Of a stretch of 64,000 nucleotides of DNA, positions 8,693-16,339 are shown piece by piece; the first letter of the stretch is position 1, and the number at the start of each line of letters is the position of its first letter. Where the stretch lies: assembly GCA_947497585.1 (NCBI GenBank), contig CANMHG010000006.1, positions 1 through 64,000 on the forward strand, given 5' to 3'. Source of the stretch: an uncultured Bacillaceae bacterium. Lineage in GTDB: Bacteria; Bacillota; Bacilli; Bacillales; Bacillaceae_L. The notes below the pieces were generated by a model. The model saw only the letters and a program-made list of their open reading frames with translations. It was not told the origin of the DNA and did no database searches. Position numbers and translations under genes: made by a program.

Positions 8693-8789
8693 ATTCGCCA
8701 AAAATTTTTAGCTTTGTAAATCTAATCTGATTCTCACAGTGTTAGTAAGAATGACGTTTGGTAATGTATCATAATTAAACTGATTAGGT

Positions 8790-8805
8790 TGTGATGTTTA
8801 TCACT
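8790..8805. promoter_or_regulatory. Fnr-like site upstream of qoxA
   Basis: TGTGATGTTTATCACT fits TGTGA-N6-TCACA with one mismatch. It is about 340 bases upstream of qoxA, so it may serve an unseen distal promoter. The rest of 8540-8980 is AT-rich and holds no gene I can support. Confidence 0.4.
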
Positions 8806-8982
8806 GTGATTATGATGATAACATACGAAACTCGATTAAGTTGTGACAAAAATATAAAGGAAGTAAATTCCATATTAAGTTGTGTGCAATTTAATTTCGG
8901 TAGAACATCTAGGAATCAATGCCACTGCGGTTTTGAAGGTAAATTACATATCGCGGAAGGTATTCGGTGCCTATGACATAAA

Positions 8983-9055
8983 TTAGACATAATTATGTCT
9001 AAAGGGGCCTGACCCCCACTGCGCTAAAGCATTAACGCAGTGGGGGTCAGGCCCC
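8983..9055. repeat. REP-like palindromic element, copy 1 (full)
   Basis: Arms GGGGCCTGACCCCCACTGCG (9004-9023) and its exact complement (9036-9055) enclose a 12-base loop. A separate 20-bp palindrome, TTAGACATAATTATGTCTAA, abuts it at 8983-9002. The hairpin ends five bases before the stop of the gene at 9060, so it may also terminate or protect that minus-strand transcript. Confidence 0.9.
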
Positions 9056-9059
9056 TATT

Positions 9060-9614
9060 TCAGTATACTGTTTTGTCTCTAAAGGCTTCGTAAACGAGGT
9101 AGATCATGATGACAATGGCTGTGGTTAGAAAGCTCCAGCCTAGTGTGATTTGGTCAACCATTAAGTAGTTATTGCATAGTTGATTGTCAATGTTAATGTA
9201 CAGTACACCCATTCCCAAATATTTTATCGTAAAAAATATGAAAATAGTGTTTTTTACTTTTGAAGAGAGCTTTGTCCAGCTGTCTCTTAGCGGTACTCCT
9301 GCTAGAAAGGCCAAACTGATAAACTTCCATACTTGCATCGATGGTTCTAACAAGGTTTCATCCATTGTACGTGGAATAGTCCAGTAAATCATAATGACGA
9401 TAAATAATAATGCACCAGGTATTCCGTTTTGGTTCCATTTTTCAAAAAATCTAGGAAAGCTCATCTGAAACAATTTTCCCATAAAAAATCCTGCAACAAC
9501 AATGGCCGGCATTTGCATATGCATATGAATAACCATAATCGATTCCATTAAGTTTGACACTGGGGGAAGTGCTAGAAAGATAAAAATAACTAGACCATAG
9601 ATGAATTGTGTCAT
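9060..9614 (-). CDS. Polytopic membrane protein of the ba3 oxidase cluster (CtaG-like)
   Basis: A 184-residue protein with about six hydrophobic segments. An early helix contains the His/Met-rich stretch VIHMHMQMPA, which could bind copper, similar in style to CtaG-type copper assembly factors, though I cannot confirm the family. I chose the ATG at 9614 because AAGGGGAG lies upstream and because it starts 4 bases after the sco stop; an upstream in-frame start would overlap sco by about 55 bases. Last gene of the apparent ba3 operon. A role in copper delivery or oxidase assembly is inferred from position and residues. Confidence 0.7.
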   Translation of the reverse strand: MTQFIYGLVIFIFLALPPVSNLMESIMVIHMHMQMPAIVVAGFFMGKLFQMSFPRFFEKWNQNGIPGALLFIVIMIYWTIPRTMDETLLEPSMQVWKFISLAFLAGVPLRDSWTKLSSKVKNTIFIFFTIKYLGMGVLYINIDNQLCNNYLMVDQITLGWSFLTTAIVIMIYLVYEAFRDKTVY

Positions 9615-9618
9615 AGAC

Positions 9619-10251
9619 TTACTCCCCTTTTTCAGCTGCAATAAGTTTCTCAATTTTAGTTGCAGCTTCTTCAACTAATGTGTAATCCATTACTTCTTGT
9701 AGTTTTCCTTTTCGATCAACTAAGTAAAACGCAGAGTTGTGAGCAAAGTTACCATATCCGTCTGGAATAACAGTCACACCAAATGCTTTTAGCAGAGAAT
9801 CCAATTCTGCTTGGTCTGGTACTCTTGCCATTCTCCATGTTTCACCATCACTGCCGAAGTAATCCTTATACTTATCAAGTGTGGCTGGAACATCTCTTGC
9901 TGGATCAAAGCTAATACTTAAAAACACGATTTCTTTCCCAATGTACTCAGGAGGTAACAACTCATACACTTGAGACATATTCATTTCTAACTGCGGGCAA
10001 ACTGTCATACATGCTGTATATAAAAACGTAATAAACACGTATTTGTCTTCAAACTCAGCAATACTGTAGGTTCTTTCATTACTGTCCTCTAACATTACAT
10101 CAGGGAATTTTGGCTTATCTTCTATTAGTTTATTCACTCTTGCTGTTTCCTCCGTAAATGCACTGAACCCATCTGTACCGATAAAAAACAATACACTACC
10201 AAAGAGTACAACAATCATACTTGCCAATGTCGTATGCCGATTTTTGATCAT
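9619..10251 (-). CDS. SCO1/SenC family copper chaperone
   Basis: A 210-residue thioredoxin-fold protein with an N-terminal membrane anchor (about residues 8-25). The SCO copper-binding residues are present: Cys81 and Cys85 (CMTVCP) and His171 (FAHNSAFYLVD). SCO proteins deliver copper to, or reduce, the CuA site of oxidase subunit II. This fits the neighbouring CuA-bearing subunit at 12064, since the Qox enzyme has no CuA. It is separated from subunit I by a hairpin at 10316-10347. Confidence 0.92.
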   Translation of the reverse strand: MIKNRHTTLASMIVVLFGSVLFFIGTDGFSAFTEETARVNKLIEDKPKFPDVMLEDSNERTYSIAEFEDKYVFITFLYTACMTVCPQLEMNMSQVYELLPPEYIGKEIVFLSISFDPARDVPATLDKYKDYFGSDGETWRMARVPDQAELDSLLKAFGVTVIPDGYGNFAHNSAFYLVDRKGKLQEVMDYTLVEEAATKIEKLIAAEKGE

Positions 10252-10312
10252 AAGAGATCACTTCCCAAATCTACGTTATTTTCGTACCTTTGTTGCTTTT
10301 TCATTTTTAGCA

Positions 10313-10350
10313 GAAAGAGATAGCCCTCCATTTCCCGAGCTATCTCTCTA
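10313..10350 (-). terminator. Intercistronic hairpin between oxidase subunit I and sco
   Basis: AGAGATAGC (10316-10324) pairs with GCTATCTCT (10339-10347). On the minus strand it is followed by TTCTGCTAAAAATG, without a full T-run. It may be a partial terminator or RNA-processing point that lowers sco expression. Confidence 0.55.
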
Positions 10351-10358
10351 TCATTTAA

Positions 10359-12050
10359 TTACCAAGTTTTAAATGGTGGTGAGCCTGGAGGTGCATTCAT
10401 AATCATATCTACGATTGGCACAACGTAGGCCATAGCGATTGTTAAAATCATAAGCACTACCCAGATACCCCATCGCTCAGTCATGTATGGAGTTTTTGCT
10501 TCCCCTTTTTCTACATCAGCAATTGGGAACTCTGTTTCTCCTTTTGGTGCAAAGAACATCATGTTAAACACTGCATAGACTTGAATGATTACCGCTACAA
10601 ATAATAATGTTCCACCGATTCCTAAGAACATTAGATACGGATCCCAGCTTAATGCTGTCGCATTATCGAAATAAGTTGAGTATGACGTTCTACGTGGTGA
10701 ACCTAATACCCCAACCCAGTGCATTGAGATGGACATTAGTAGCATACCAACTGTCCAAATGATTGTTTGAAGAACTCCAATTTTATTCATTTGCGGAGTT
10801 AGTATACGTTTTGATAAATATGGTATTAGCCAGTAACTTACTCCGAAGAAAGTCATTACAACGGACATTCCTAGTGTTAAATGGAAGTGCCCTACTACCC
10901 ATAGAGTATTATGAACAACTTGGTTTAATTGGTTTGTGCTTTGAACGATACCACCAACACCTGCCGGAATGAAGGCAGCCATAGCGATAAATGGTGCTAG
11001 GAAACGAACATCGCCCCAAGGTAATTTTTTATACCAGCCAACAAGTCCTTTTCCACCTTTTCTTCTCGCTGTACGTTCGAAAACTGCAAACATTGCGTAA
11101 GCTGTCATTAAAGAAGGGAAACCAATAGCTAAACTCATGAAAACGTGCATGTATTTAATGGATTCTGAAATACCTGGGTCAATAATTTGATGGTGGAATC
11201 CACCTGTGATGTTCATGATTACAAGTGCGATTACTACTACACGCGTTAGATAATCGTTCCAACGTGTTCCACCGATTACTTTTGGTACAATTACATACCA
11301 CATTGAAACAGCTGTTAAGTACCAGATGTTAACTGCTGTGTGTCCGAAAGCCCAGAATAGAGTACGAGAAAGCATTACGTTGATTCCATCAACCCATCCA
11401 AGTGACCATGGAATAATTAAGAATAATACCTCAACTGCTACGAATAACGTTGCTCCTACTAATAGGATGAATACCCCTGTAGCAAAGAAGGAAAGGATAG
11501 GTAAGTGCTGTCCAGGGTTGCTTTTTCTCCAGCTAGCCACTTGCATAAATGCACCGATTGATAATGCCCAAATTCCAAGTACGATGAATACTAATCCAAA
11601 GTAGAATACCGGGTGTGCTGCCATTGGCGGGTAGAATGTAAACATAACCGATGCTTCATTCATTAAGATCGGAATTACAGCTAAAACAAATCCGAACATT
11701 TTCATCCAAAATCCGGTCCAAGCTATTTTCCTTACAACTGGAAGCAGTCCACCTAATGTATGAGAAAGTGCTGCGTAAAAGTAACCGATTGTAAAGAATG
11801 CTGATAGTACAACAACCAGTAGTATACCGTGTGCTGTTAATACTTGATAATAGTTAAACCATGCTGGTAATTCTAGTAATCCTGCCCTGTTTAATCCTTG
11901 AAGAAGACCAAGTGCTCCCCCAAGTAATAATGCGATAAATGCAACAGATAAATAAGATTTTGAGATGTTTGCATCCTCTAGACTTATACCGAGGACTTTA
12001 TTTGTTTTTTCTTTAAACGTTTGTGTCTTCGAATTTATAACTGTTTCCAT
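10359..12050 (-). CDS. ba3-type cytochrome c oxidase subunit I
   Basis: A 563-residue haem-copper oxidase subunit I of the B (ba3) family, similar in length to Thermus CbaA. Ligand motifs are TAHGILLV (haem b), FGHTAVNIWYL (CuB His), HHQIIDPG (two CuB His) and HFHLTLG (haem ligands). About 13 membrane helices. These enzymes reduce oxygen with high affinity using cytochrome c. The start ATG follows GTAAGGAGGG. It is third in the order subunit IIa, II, I, then sco and the CtaG-like gene, all on the minus strand. Confidence 0.93.
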   Translation of the reverse strand: METVINSKTQTFKEKTNKVLGISLEDANISKSYLSVAFIALLLGGALGLLQGLNRAGLLELPAWFNYYQVLTAHGILLVVVLSAFFTIGYFYAALSHTLGGLLPVVRKIAWTGFWMKMFGFVLAVIPILMNEASVMFTFYPPMAAHPVFYFGLVFIVLGIWALSIGAFMQVASWRKSNPGQHLPILSFFATGVFILLVGATLFVAVEVLFLIIPWSLGWVDGINVMLSRTLFWAFGHTAVNIWYLTAVSMWYVIVPKVIGGTRWNDYLTRVVVIALVIMNITGGFHHQIIDPGISESIKYMHVFMSLAIGFPSLMTAYAMFAVFERTARRKGGKGLVGWYKKLPWGDVRFLAPFIAMAAFIPAGVGGIVQSTNQLNQVVHNTLWVVGHFHLTLGMSVVMTFFGVSYWLIPYLSKRILTPQMNKIGVLQTIIWTVGMLLMSISMHWVGVLGSPRRTSYSTYFDNATALSWDPYLMFLGIGGTLLFVAVIIQVYAVFNMMFFAPKGETEFPIADVEKGEAKTPYMTERWGIWVVLMILTIAMAYVVPIVDMIMNAPPGSPPFKTW

Positions 12051-12063
12051 TGACTTTCCCTCC

Positions 12064-12531
12064 TTACTTAACCGTAATCGTAGTAGCCATTAACTGGTGA
12101 CCCGCACCACAATATTCATTACATAGCACTAAATACTCACCAGGCTCATCAAACGTTTGAGTAATTTTTGTAATATGTCCTGGCATAACCATTGCATTTA
12201 GGTTTGTGTTTGCAACTTGAAATCCGTGTACAACGTCTTTAGAAGTCATTGTAAAATGAACTGTTGCTCCTGCTGGAATTTCAATTTTGTTTGGTGTGAA
12301 ACTAAAAATCTGAAGAGTCATTACTACTTCGTACTCGTTTTCACCAATTTGTTTTACGCCTGGATTATCAAATGGCGCAATTTGATCAACTTTATTTGGA
12401 TCAATTGTTTCTTTATGACTCGGTGGTCCCATTTCTAATGCAAAGGTTTGGTAACCAGTGAAAATCATGAATCCCATAATCATACCGAAGCTTAAAAATA
12501 GCCATATCTTTTCATCAAGATGCATTTTCAT
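12064..12531 (-). CDS. ba3-type cytochrome c oxidase subunit II (CuA)
   Basis: A 155-residue subunit II with one N-terminal membrane helix (about residues 10-30) and a cupredoxin domain. The complete CuA set is visible: His102 (VVHGF), Cys137, Cys141, His145 and Met148 (CNEYCGAGHQLM). It accepts electrons from cytochrome c outside the membrane. The short length and single helix are typical of ba3 enzymes. Start ATG follows GGGAGGG; an 11-base gap separates it from subunit IIa. Confidence 0.93.
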   Translation of the reverse strand: MKMHLDEKIWLFLSFGMIMGFMIFTGYQTFALEMGPPSHKETIDPNKVDQIAPFDNPGVKQIGENEYEVVMTLQIFSFTPNKIEIPAGATVHFTMTSKDVVHGFQVANTNLNAMVMPGHITKITQTFDEPGEYLVLCNEYCGAGHQLMATTITVK

Positions 12532-12542
12532 GCCTTTCCCTC

Positions 12543-12683
12543 CTATAATCTATCGAAGTAAACTCCAAAAAATAGTAAATACGTACCAAGTAGAACTGCT
12601 GCTAAAACCCCTAAAGAAATCCACGTTCCTACTCTCGATGTTTCATGCTCTAAACCATTATTGTTTTTATGGTTAGCTCCCAT
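12543..12683 (-). CDS. ba3-type oxidase subunit IIa (46 residues)
   Basis: A 46-residue peptide beginning MGANHKNNNGLEHETSR, with one membrane helix (GTWISLGVLAAVLLGTYLLF) and a short polar end. AGGGGGT precedes the ATG. Its size, single helix and place directly before subunit II match CoxIIa, the small subunit of ba3 oxidases, which supplies the helix missing from the short subunit II. It is the first gene of the ba3 operon. Because of its length it is easily missed in automated calling. Confidence 0.8.
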   Translation of the reverse strand: MGANHKNNNGLEHETSRVGTWISLGVLAAVLLGTYLLFFGVYFDRL

Positions 12684-12745
12684 TGAAAGGTACCCCCTTA
12701 TACATTTGATATACTTACATCTTAGTTGGTAACCGTTCTCATAGT

Positions 12746-12761
12746 AGTGAACTGAATCACT
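12746..12761. promoter_or_regulatory. Fnr/Crp-like inverted repeat upstream of the ba3 operon
   Basis: AGTGA-ACTGAA-TCACT, an exact 5-6-5 inverted repeat, one mismatch per half from TGTGA-N6-TCACA. It ends 63 bases before the subunit IIa start. Together with 8790-8805 it suggests oxygen- or redox-linked control of both oxidases; binding is untested. Confidence 0.4.
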
Positions 12762-12799
12762 TGTATATACAATAAAGTGACAAATTTATGAACAAAAAT

Positions 12800-12851
12800 G
12801 GGGCCTGACCCCCGGTGCGTTAACGCTTTACAGCACCGGGGGTCAGGCCCC
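12800..12851. repeat. REP-like palindromic element, copy 2 (full)
   Basis: Arms of 19 bp (12800-12818 and 12833-12851) beginning GGGGCCTGACCCCC enclose a 14-base loop. It lies just past the stop of glsA (12858), where it can act as that gene's terminator. Confidence 0.9.
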
Positions 12852-12857
12852 ACTCCA

Positions 12858-13796
12858 TTAAAACATACTTAGATTATAGTTTTTTGATAGTATTTCCAGC
12901 AGTTTAATTCCCGCTATACTATTCCCTTTTTCATCAAGAGAAGGTCCGAATATTCCAATTCCAAACTTCCCTGGAACGGAACCCATAATACCACCTGATA
13001 CCCCACTCTTAGCAGGTATCCCGATCTTAATTGCAAACTCCCCAGATGCGTTATACATTCCACAAGTGACCATGAAGGTTTTACAAATACGTGCAACATC
13101 CTTAGGCATAATCTGTTTTCCAGTGAGAGGGTCCACACCATCCATTGCAAATACCTCTCCGATTCTTGCGAGGTCCAAACAGTTCATTTCGATCGCACAC
13201 TGTTTTGTGTATAAACTAATTAAACCTTCCACATCTTCTTCAATGATGTGATGTTGCTTTAGAAAATAGCAAAGGGCCCTATTTAAATCAGCAGTCTCAT
13301 ATTCAGATTGTGCTACCTCTTTACAATAGCTAATGTTTTGATCCCCTGCTAAATCACGGATAAATTGAATTAGTTTTTTAAACCTATCCTGGGCGGAGTT
13401 TCCCTTAATCATATGTGTTACAACTAAAGCACCCGCATTGATCATGGGGTTTAGTGGTTTTGCTACTCCCATTGTTTCTAGTTTCACAATCGAGTTAAAT
13501 GGATCACCAGTCGGCTCCATTCCAACTCGGTCAAACACATAATCCGGTCCACTCTCAATTAGTACAAGAGCAAGGCTAATTACCTTTGAAATACTCTGGA
13601 GTGTAAACTTCTTATCAATGTCACCAGCAGATATACAACGGCCATCCGGATAATGAATCGCAATTGATAAATCATCAGGATTCGCTCTTCCAAGCGCAGG
13701 AATATAATCTGCAACACTACCTTCACCTGTGTACTTTTTCGCTTCTTCTACTAACTCATTTAATTCCTCACTCGTTCTACACGGCATTATCATCAC
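12858..13796 (-). CDS. glsA: Glutaminase A
   Basis: Hydrolyses L-glutamine to glutamate and ammonia in the cytoplasm. The 312 residues match the serine-dependent glutaminase family: SxxK motif Ser68-Lys71 (LQSISKVI), the PLNPMINAGAL motif, and a C-terminal SGVSGGIMGSVPG loop. Several ATG codons are near the start (MMIMPCR) and the only upstream purine-rich site (GGGTG) is weak; the third ATG, at 13787, is also possible. It stands alone between two REP-like elements. Confidence 0.93.
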   Translation of the reverse strand: MMIMPCRTSEELNELVEEAKKYTGEGSVADYIPALGRANPDDLSIAIHYPDGRCISAGDIDKKFTLQSISKVISLALVLIESGPDYVFDRVGMEPTGDPFNSIVKLETMGVAKPLNPMINAGALVVTHMIKGNSAQDRFKKLIQFIRDLAGDQNISYCKEVAQSEYETADLNRALCYFLKQHHIIEEDVEGLISLYTKQCAIEMNCLDLARIGEVFAMDGVDPLTGKQIMPKDVARICKTFMVTCGMYNASGEFAIKIGIPAKSGVSGGIMGSVPGKFGIGIFGPSLDEKGNSIAGIKLLEILSKNYNLSMF

Positions 13797-13841
13797 CCAT
13801 ACTAAGTATGAGCAAAAATACCCGCCTTTATCCCTTTAAAG

Positions 13842-13859
13842 CACTGGGGGTCTGGCCCC
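13842..13859. repeat. REP-like element, copy 3 (right half only)
   Basis: CACTGGGGGTCTGGCCCC matches the right arm of the family with one substitution (T for A); the left arm is missing. GGCCCC is followed by four bases and GACACATTT, resembling the flank of copies 1 and 4. Confidence 0.75.
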
Positions 13860-13887
13860 ACCAGACACATTTCTTGATACCACAATT

Positions 13888-13920
13888 TAAATCGTGTAAG
13901 ATTTAATCGTACACGATTTA
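13888..13920. promoter_or_regulatory. OhrR-type inverted-repeat operator upstream of gpx-ohrR
   Basis: TAAATCGTGTA (13888-13898) and TACACGATTTA (13910-13920) are perfect 11-bp inverted repeats with an 11-base spacer. The right half also holds AATCGT-AC-ACGATT. The palindrome ends 32 bases before the gpx start, and the next gene encodes an OhrR-like repressor. This suggests peroxide-induced autoregulation. Confidence 0.65.
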
Positions 13921-13952
13921 TCTAACTCGGAACTTTTAAAGGAGGAAATAAC

Positions 13953-14432
13953 ATGGAAACTGTTTATGATTTTAATGTGAAGAAGACAAACGGTGAACTG
14001 AAATCATTAAAGGATTTTCAAGGGCAACCCCTCATTATTGTTAATACCGCTAGTAAGTGTGGATTCACACCTCAATTTAAAGGTCTTCAAGAATTATATG
14101 AAAAATACAAGGACCAGGGATTAGAAATTTTAGGATTTCCTTGTGACCAATTTAACAACCAAGAATTTGAGAATATTGATGAGACTACTCAATTTTGTCA
14201 ACTAAACTATGGTGTTTCCTTCCCGATGTTTGGAAAGATTGATGTAAACGGAGACCAAGCAGACCCGCTCTTCTCTTTTTTAAAGAAAGAAAAGAAAGGT
14301 ATCCTAACAAGTAATATTAAATGGAATTTCACTAAGTTCCTAGTTGGACGTGATGGAAAAGTTGTTGAGCGCTATGCACCAACTACAGAACCCAAAAAAA
14401 TAGAAGCAGATTTACTAAAACTTCTTGGATAA
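13953..14432 (+). CDS. Glutathione peroxidase family protein (thiol peroxidase, BsaA-like)
   Basis: A 159-residue GPx-fold peroxidase that reduces hydroperoxides, in Bacillaceae probably with thioredoxin or bacillithiol rather than glutathione. The catalytic tetrad is visible: Cys36 (NTASKCGFT), Gln70 (FNNQEF), Trp124 and Asn125 (KWNF). Cys64 (FPCDQF) could be the resolving cysteine. The start ATG has an ideal AAAGGAGG. It is transcribed with the OhrR-like regulator 32 bases downstream, behind a perfect inverted repeat. Confidence 0.92.
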   Translation: METVYDFNVKKTNGELKSLKDFQGQPLIIVNTASKCGFTPQFKGLQELYEKYKDQGLEILGFPCDQFNNQEFENIDETTQFCQLNYGVSFPMFGKIDVNGDQADPLFSFLKKEKKGILTSNIKWNFTKFLVGRDGKVVERYAPTTEPKKIEADLLKLLG

Positions 14433-14464
14433 CCCTTTAAATCTATTGTCAGTCAGGTGGTAGT

Positions 14465-14899
14465 ATGAACGATTTCTTTACGCTAGAAAAACAACTATGC
14501 TTTGCAGTCTATGAAACAGCAGGAGAATTTTCAAGATTGTATACGAGTATTCTTCAGCCCTTTAAGTTAACTTATCCACAGTACTTAGTTCTGCTCGCTT
14601 TATGGGAACAAGACGGACTCACTGTTAAAGAGTTAGGAGAAAAACTCAGCCTTGGCACTGGAACACTGACTCCCATGCTAACGCGAATGGAAGGACAGGG
14701 TTGGCTAAAAAAGGTTCGGTCCACTTTAGATGAAAGAAAGGTCTTAGTACACCTTCAAACTAAGGCGAACGAACAAAAGACAGCTATCACAGAAACTATT
14801 TCAAAAGAAATAGAAGCTTGTAAAATCGAACTCGAAGAGTATGAACAACTTATGGAAAACTTAAACAAACTCCATAAAAAGCTAAGAGAAAGAAACTAA
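14465..14899 (+). CDS. OhrR-like MarR family peroxide-sensing repressor
   Basis: A 144-residue winged-helix regulator. Cys12 in KQLCFAVYE matches the reactive cysteine of OhrR (NQLCFALY in B. subtilis), and LTYPQYLVLLALWE is the family's typical segment, with the recognition region near residues 55-80 (LSLGTGTLTPMLTRMEGQG). OhrR is oxidised by organic peroxides and then leaves its operator. It normally controls ohrA; here its partner is a glutathione peroxidase, so this is a variant pairing. CAGGTGG precedes the ATG. A terminator follows. Confidence 0.88.
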   Translation: MNDFFTLEKQLCFAVYETAGEFSRLYTSILQPFKLTYPQYLVLLALWEQDGLTVKELGEKLSLGTGTLTPMLTRMEGQGWLKKVRSTLDERKVLVHLQTKANEQKTAITETISKEIEACKIELEEYEQLMENLNKLHKKLRERN

Positions 14900-14915
14900 G
14901 TTTTCCATCTCCCCT

Positions 14916-14949
14916 AAAGCAACGGTCCTCAGGATTGTTGCTTTCTTTG
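14916..14949 (+). terminator. Terminator after ohrR-like gene
   Basis: AAAGCAAC (14916-14923) pairs with GTTGCTTT (14937-14944), followed by CTTTG. Confidence 0.65.
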
Positions 14950-14972
14950 AACCACCCACTTTAACACTTTAA

Positions 14973-14992
14973 ACCACCGGGGGTCAGGCCCC
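14973..14992. repeat. REP-like element, copy 4 (right half only)
   Basis: ACCACCGGGGGTCAGGCCCC matches the right arm; the left arm is absent. GGCCCC is followed by four bases and GACATAATTTT, like the outer flank of copy 1. The remaining 14993-15109 is AT-rich, with a TATAAT at 15086-15091 just before the adh ribosome binding site. Confidence 0.75.
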
Positions 14993-15109
14993 ATCCGACA
15001 TAATTTTGCGTTAATTAAAGGGAATTTCGTTTTAAAGTGTAATTAGTAAACATAGAGTTTTAATAGAGTAGATATGCTAGTGCACTATAATTGAAGGTGG
15101 GGGGATTTA

Positions 15110-16309
15110 TTGTATAAGCTATATTGTCGATCATATCAGGGGGTTTTTAGGATAGTTTCACGTATTTTGCCTTGGCGTGAGCCGGAGCTTATAGAAGGCG
15201 AAAATAGTTTATTGAAATTGCCACCATTTATTAAAGCCAAAGGCATCAGCAAGGTGCTTATTGTCACAGACCAAGGAATAACTTCTATTGGGTTAATGAA
15301 TCCATTAATAGAAGGCTTACAAACAGAGGGTATTGAATTTATTATCTATGATAAAACCATTCCAAACCCGACCATTGATAATATTGAAGAAGCATTAGCA
15401 TTATATAAGAAGAACAACTGTGAAGCTCTCGTTGCCTTTGGAGGAGGCTCTCCGATGGATTGTGCAAAAGGCGTAGGTGCACGAATAGCTAGACCGAATA
15501 AAACAATCCCCCAATTAAAAGGTGAACTTAAGGTCCGAAAAAGCATTCCACCGCTTTTCGCGATCCCTACTACAGCTGGAACCGGTAGTGAAGCTACTGT
15601 GGCGGCTATCATTTCTAATAGTAAGACACATGAAAAATATGCGATAATTGATATGGCCTTAATGCCACACTATGCTGTTCTAGATCCTTTACTAACAGTT
15701 AACCTTCCATTACATATTACATCGACCACAGGAATGGATGCGCTTACACATGCTATTGAGGCTTATATCGGGAAAAGCAATACGGCAGAGACTAGACAAT
15801 ATAGTTTAGAAGCTACCAAACTAATTTTTGAAAATCTACCTGAAGCATACTCTAACAGTACAAACCTCACTGCACGCACAAATATGCAGAAAGCAGCCTA
15901 CTTAGCAGGTGCTGCGTTTACTAGGGCATTTGTCGGCTATGTGCATGCCATTGCCCACACCCTTGGAGGCTTTTATTCGATTCCCCATGGATTAGCCAAT
16001 GCAATCATATTACCATATGTCCTTGAATACTATGGTTCAGTTGTTCATAAGCCTTTATCAGAGCTAGCTGATCTCGTAGGCATAGGTGAAGCTGCCGACA
16101 CACCTGAGCAGAAGTCTCTAAAGTTTATTGAAGCCATTAAATCCCTAAACCAGCAAATGAATATACCAACTAAAGTCAGTGGCATTGTTGATCAAGATAT
16201 ACCTGTCATGGTTGACCGTGCTTTTAAAGAAGCCAACCCTTTATATCCTGTTCCTAGGATTTTAAATAAGAAAGATTTATACTATCTTTACAACCTTATT
16301 AAAGAATAG
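15110..16309 (+). CDS. Iron-containing alcohol dehydrogenase
   Basis: A 399-residue group III (Fe-ADH) oxidoreductase interconverting alcohols and aldehydes with NAD(P). It shows the nucleotide-binding GGGSPMDCAKG, PTTAGTGSE, and metal-ligand segments GMDALTHAIEAYIG and VHAIAHTLGGFYSIPHGLANA. The N-terminus (about 40 residues before VLIVTDQGI) is longer than in minimal family members. TTG start with a strong GGTGGGGGG upstream. The aldehyde dehydrogenase gene follows after 30 bases, so the pair could take an alcohol to its acid. Confidence 0.9.
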   Translation: MYKLYCRSYQGVFRIVSRILPWREPELIEGENSLLKLPPFIKAKGISKVLIVTDQGITSIGLMNPLIEGLQTEGIEFIIYDKTIPNPTIDNIEEALALYKKNNCEALVAFGGGSPMDCAKGVGARIARPNKTIPQLKGELKVRKSIPPLFAIPTTAGTGSEATVAAIISNSKTHEKYAIIDMALMPHYAVLDPLLTVNLPLHITSTTGMDALTHAIEAYIGKSNTAETRQYSLEATKLIFENLPEAYSNSTNLTARTNMQKAAYLAGAAFTRAFVGYVHAIAHTLGGFYSIPHGLANAIILPYVLEYYGSVVHKPLSELADLVGIGEAADTPEQKSLKFIEAIKSLNQQMNIPTKVSGIVDQDIPVMVDRAFKEANPLYPVPRILNKKDLYYLYNLIKE

Positions 16310-16339
16310 ATACCTCTTCAAACTAAAGGAGAATCTACT

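Noticed and set aside
8791..8976. 61-codon open frame in the qox upstream region
   Set aside because: It starts within the Fnr-like site, lacks a ribosome binding site and has no sensible composition.
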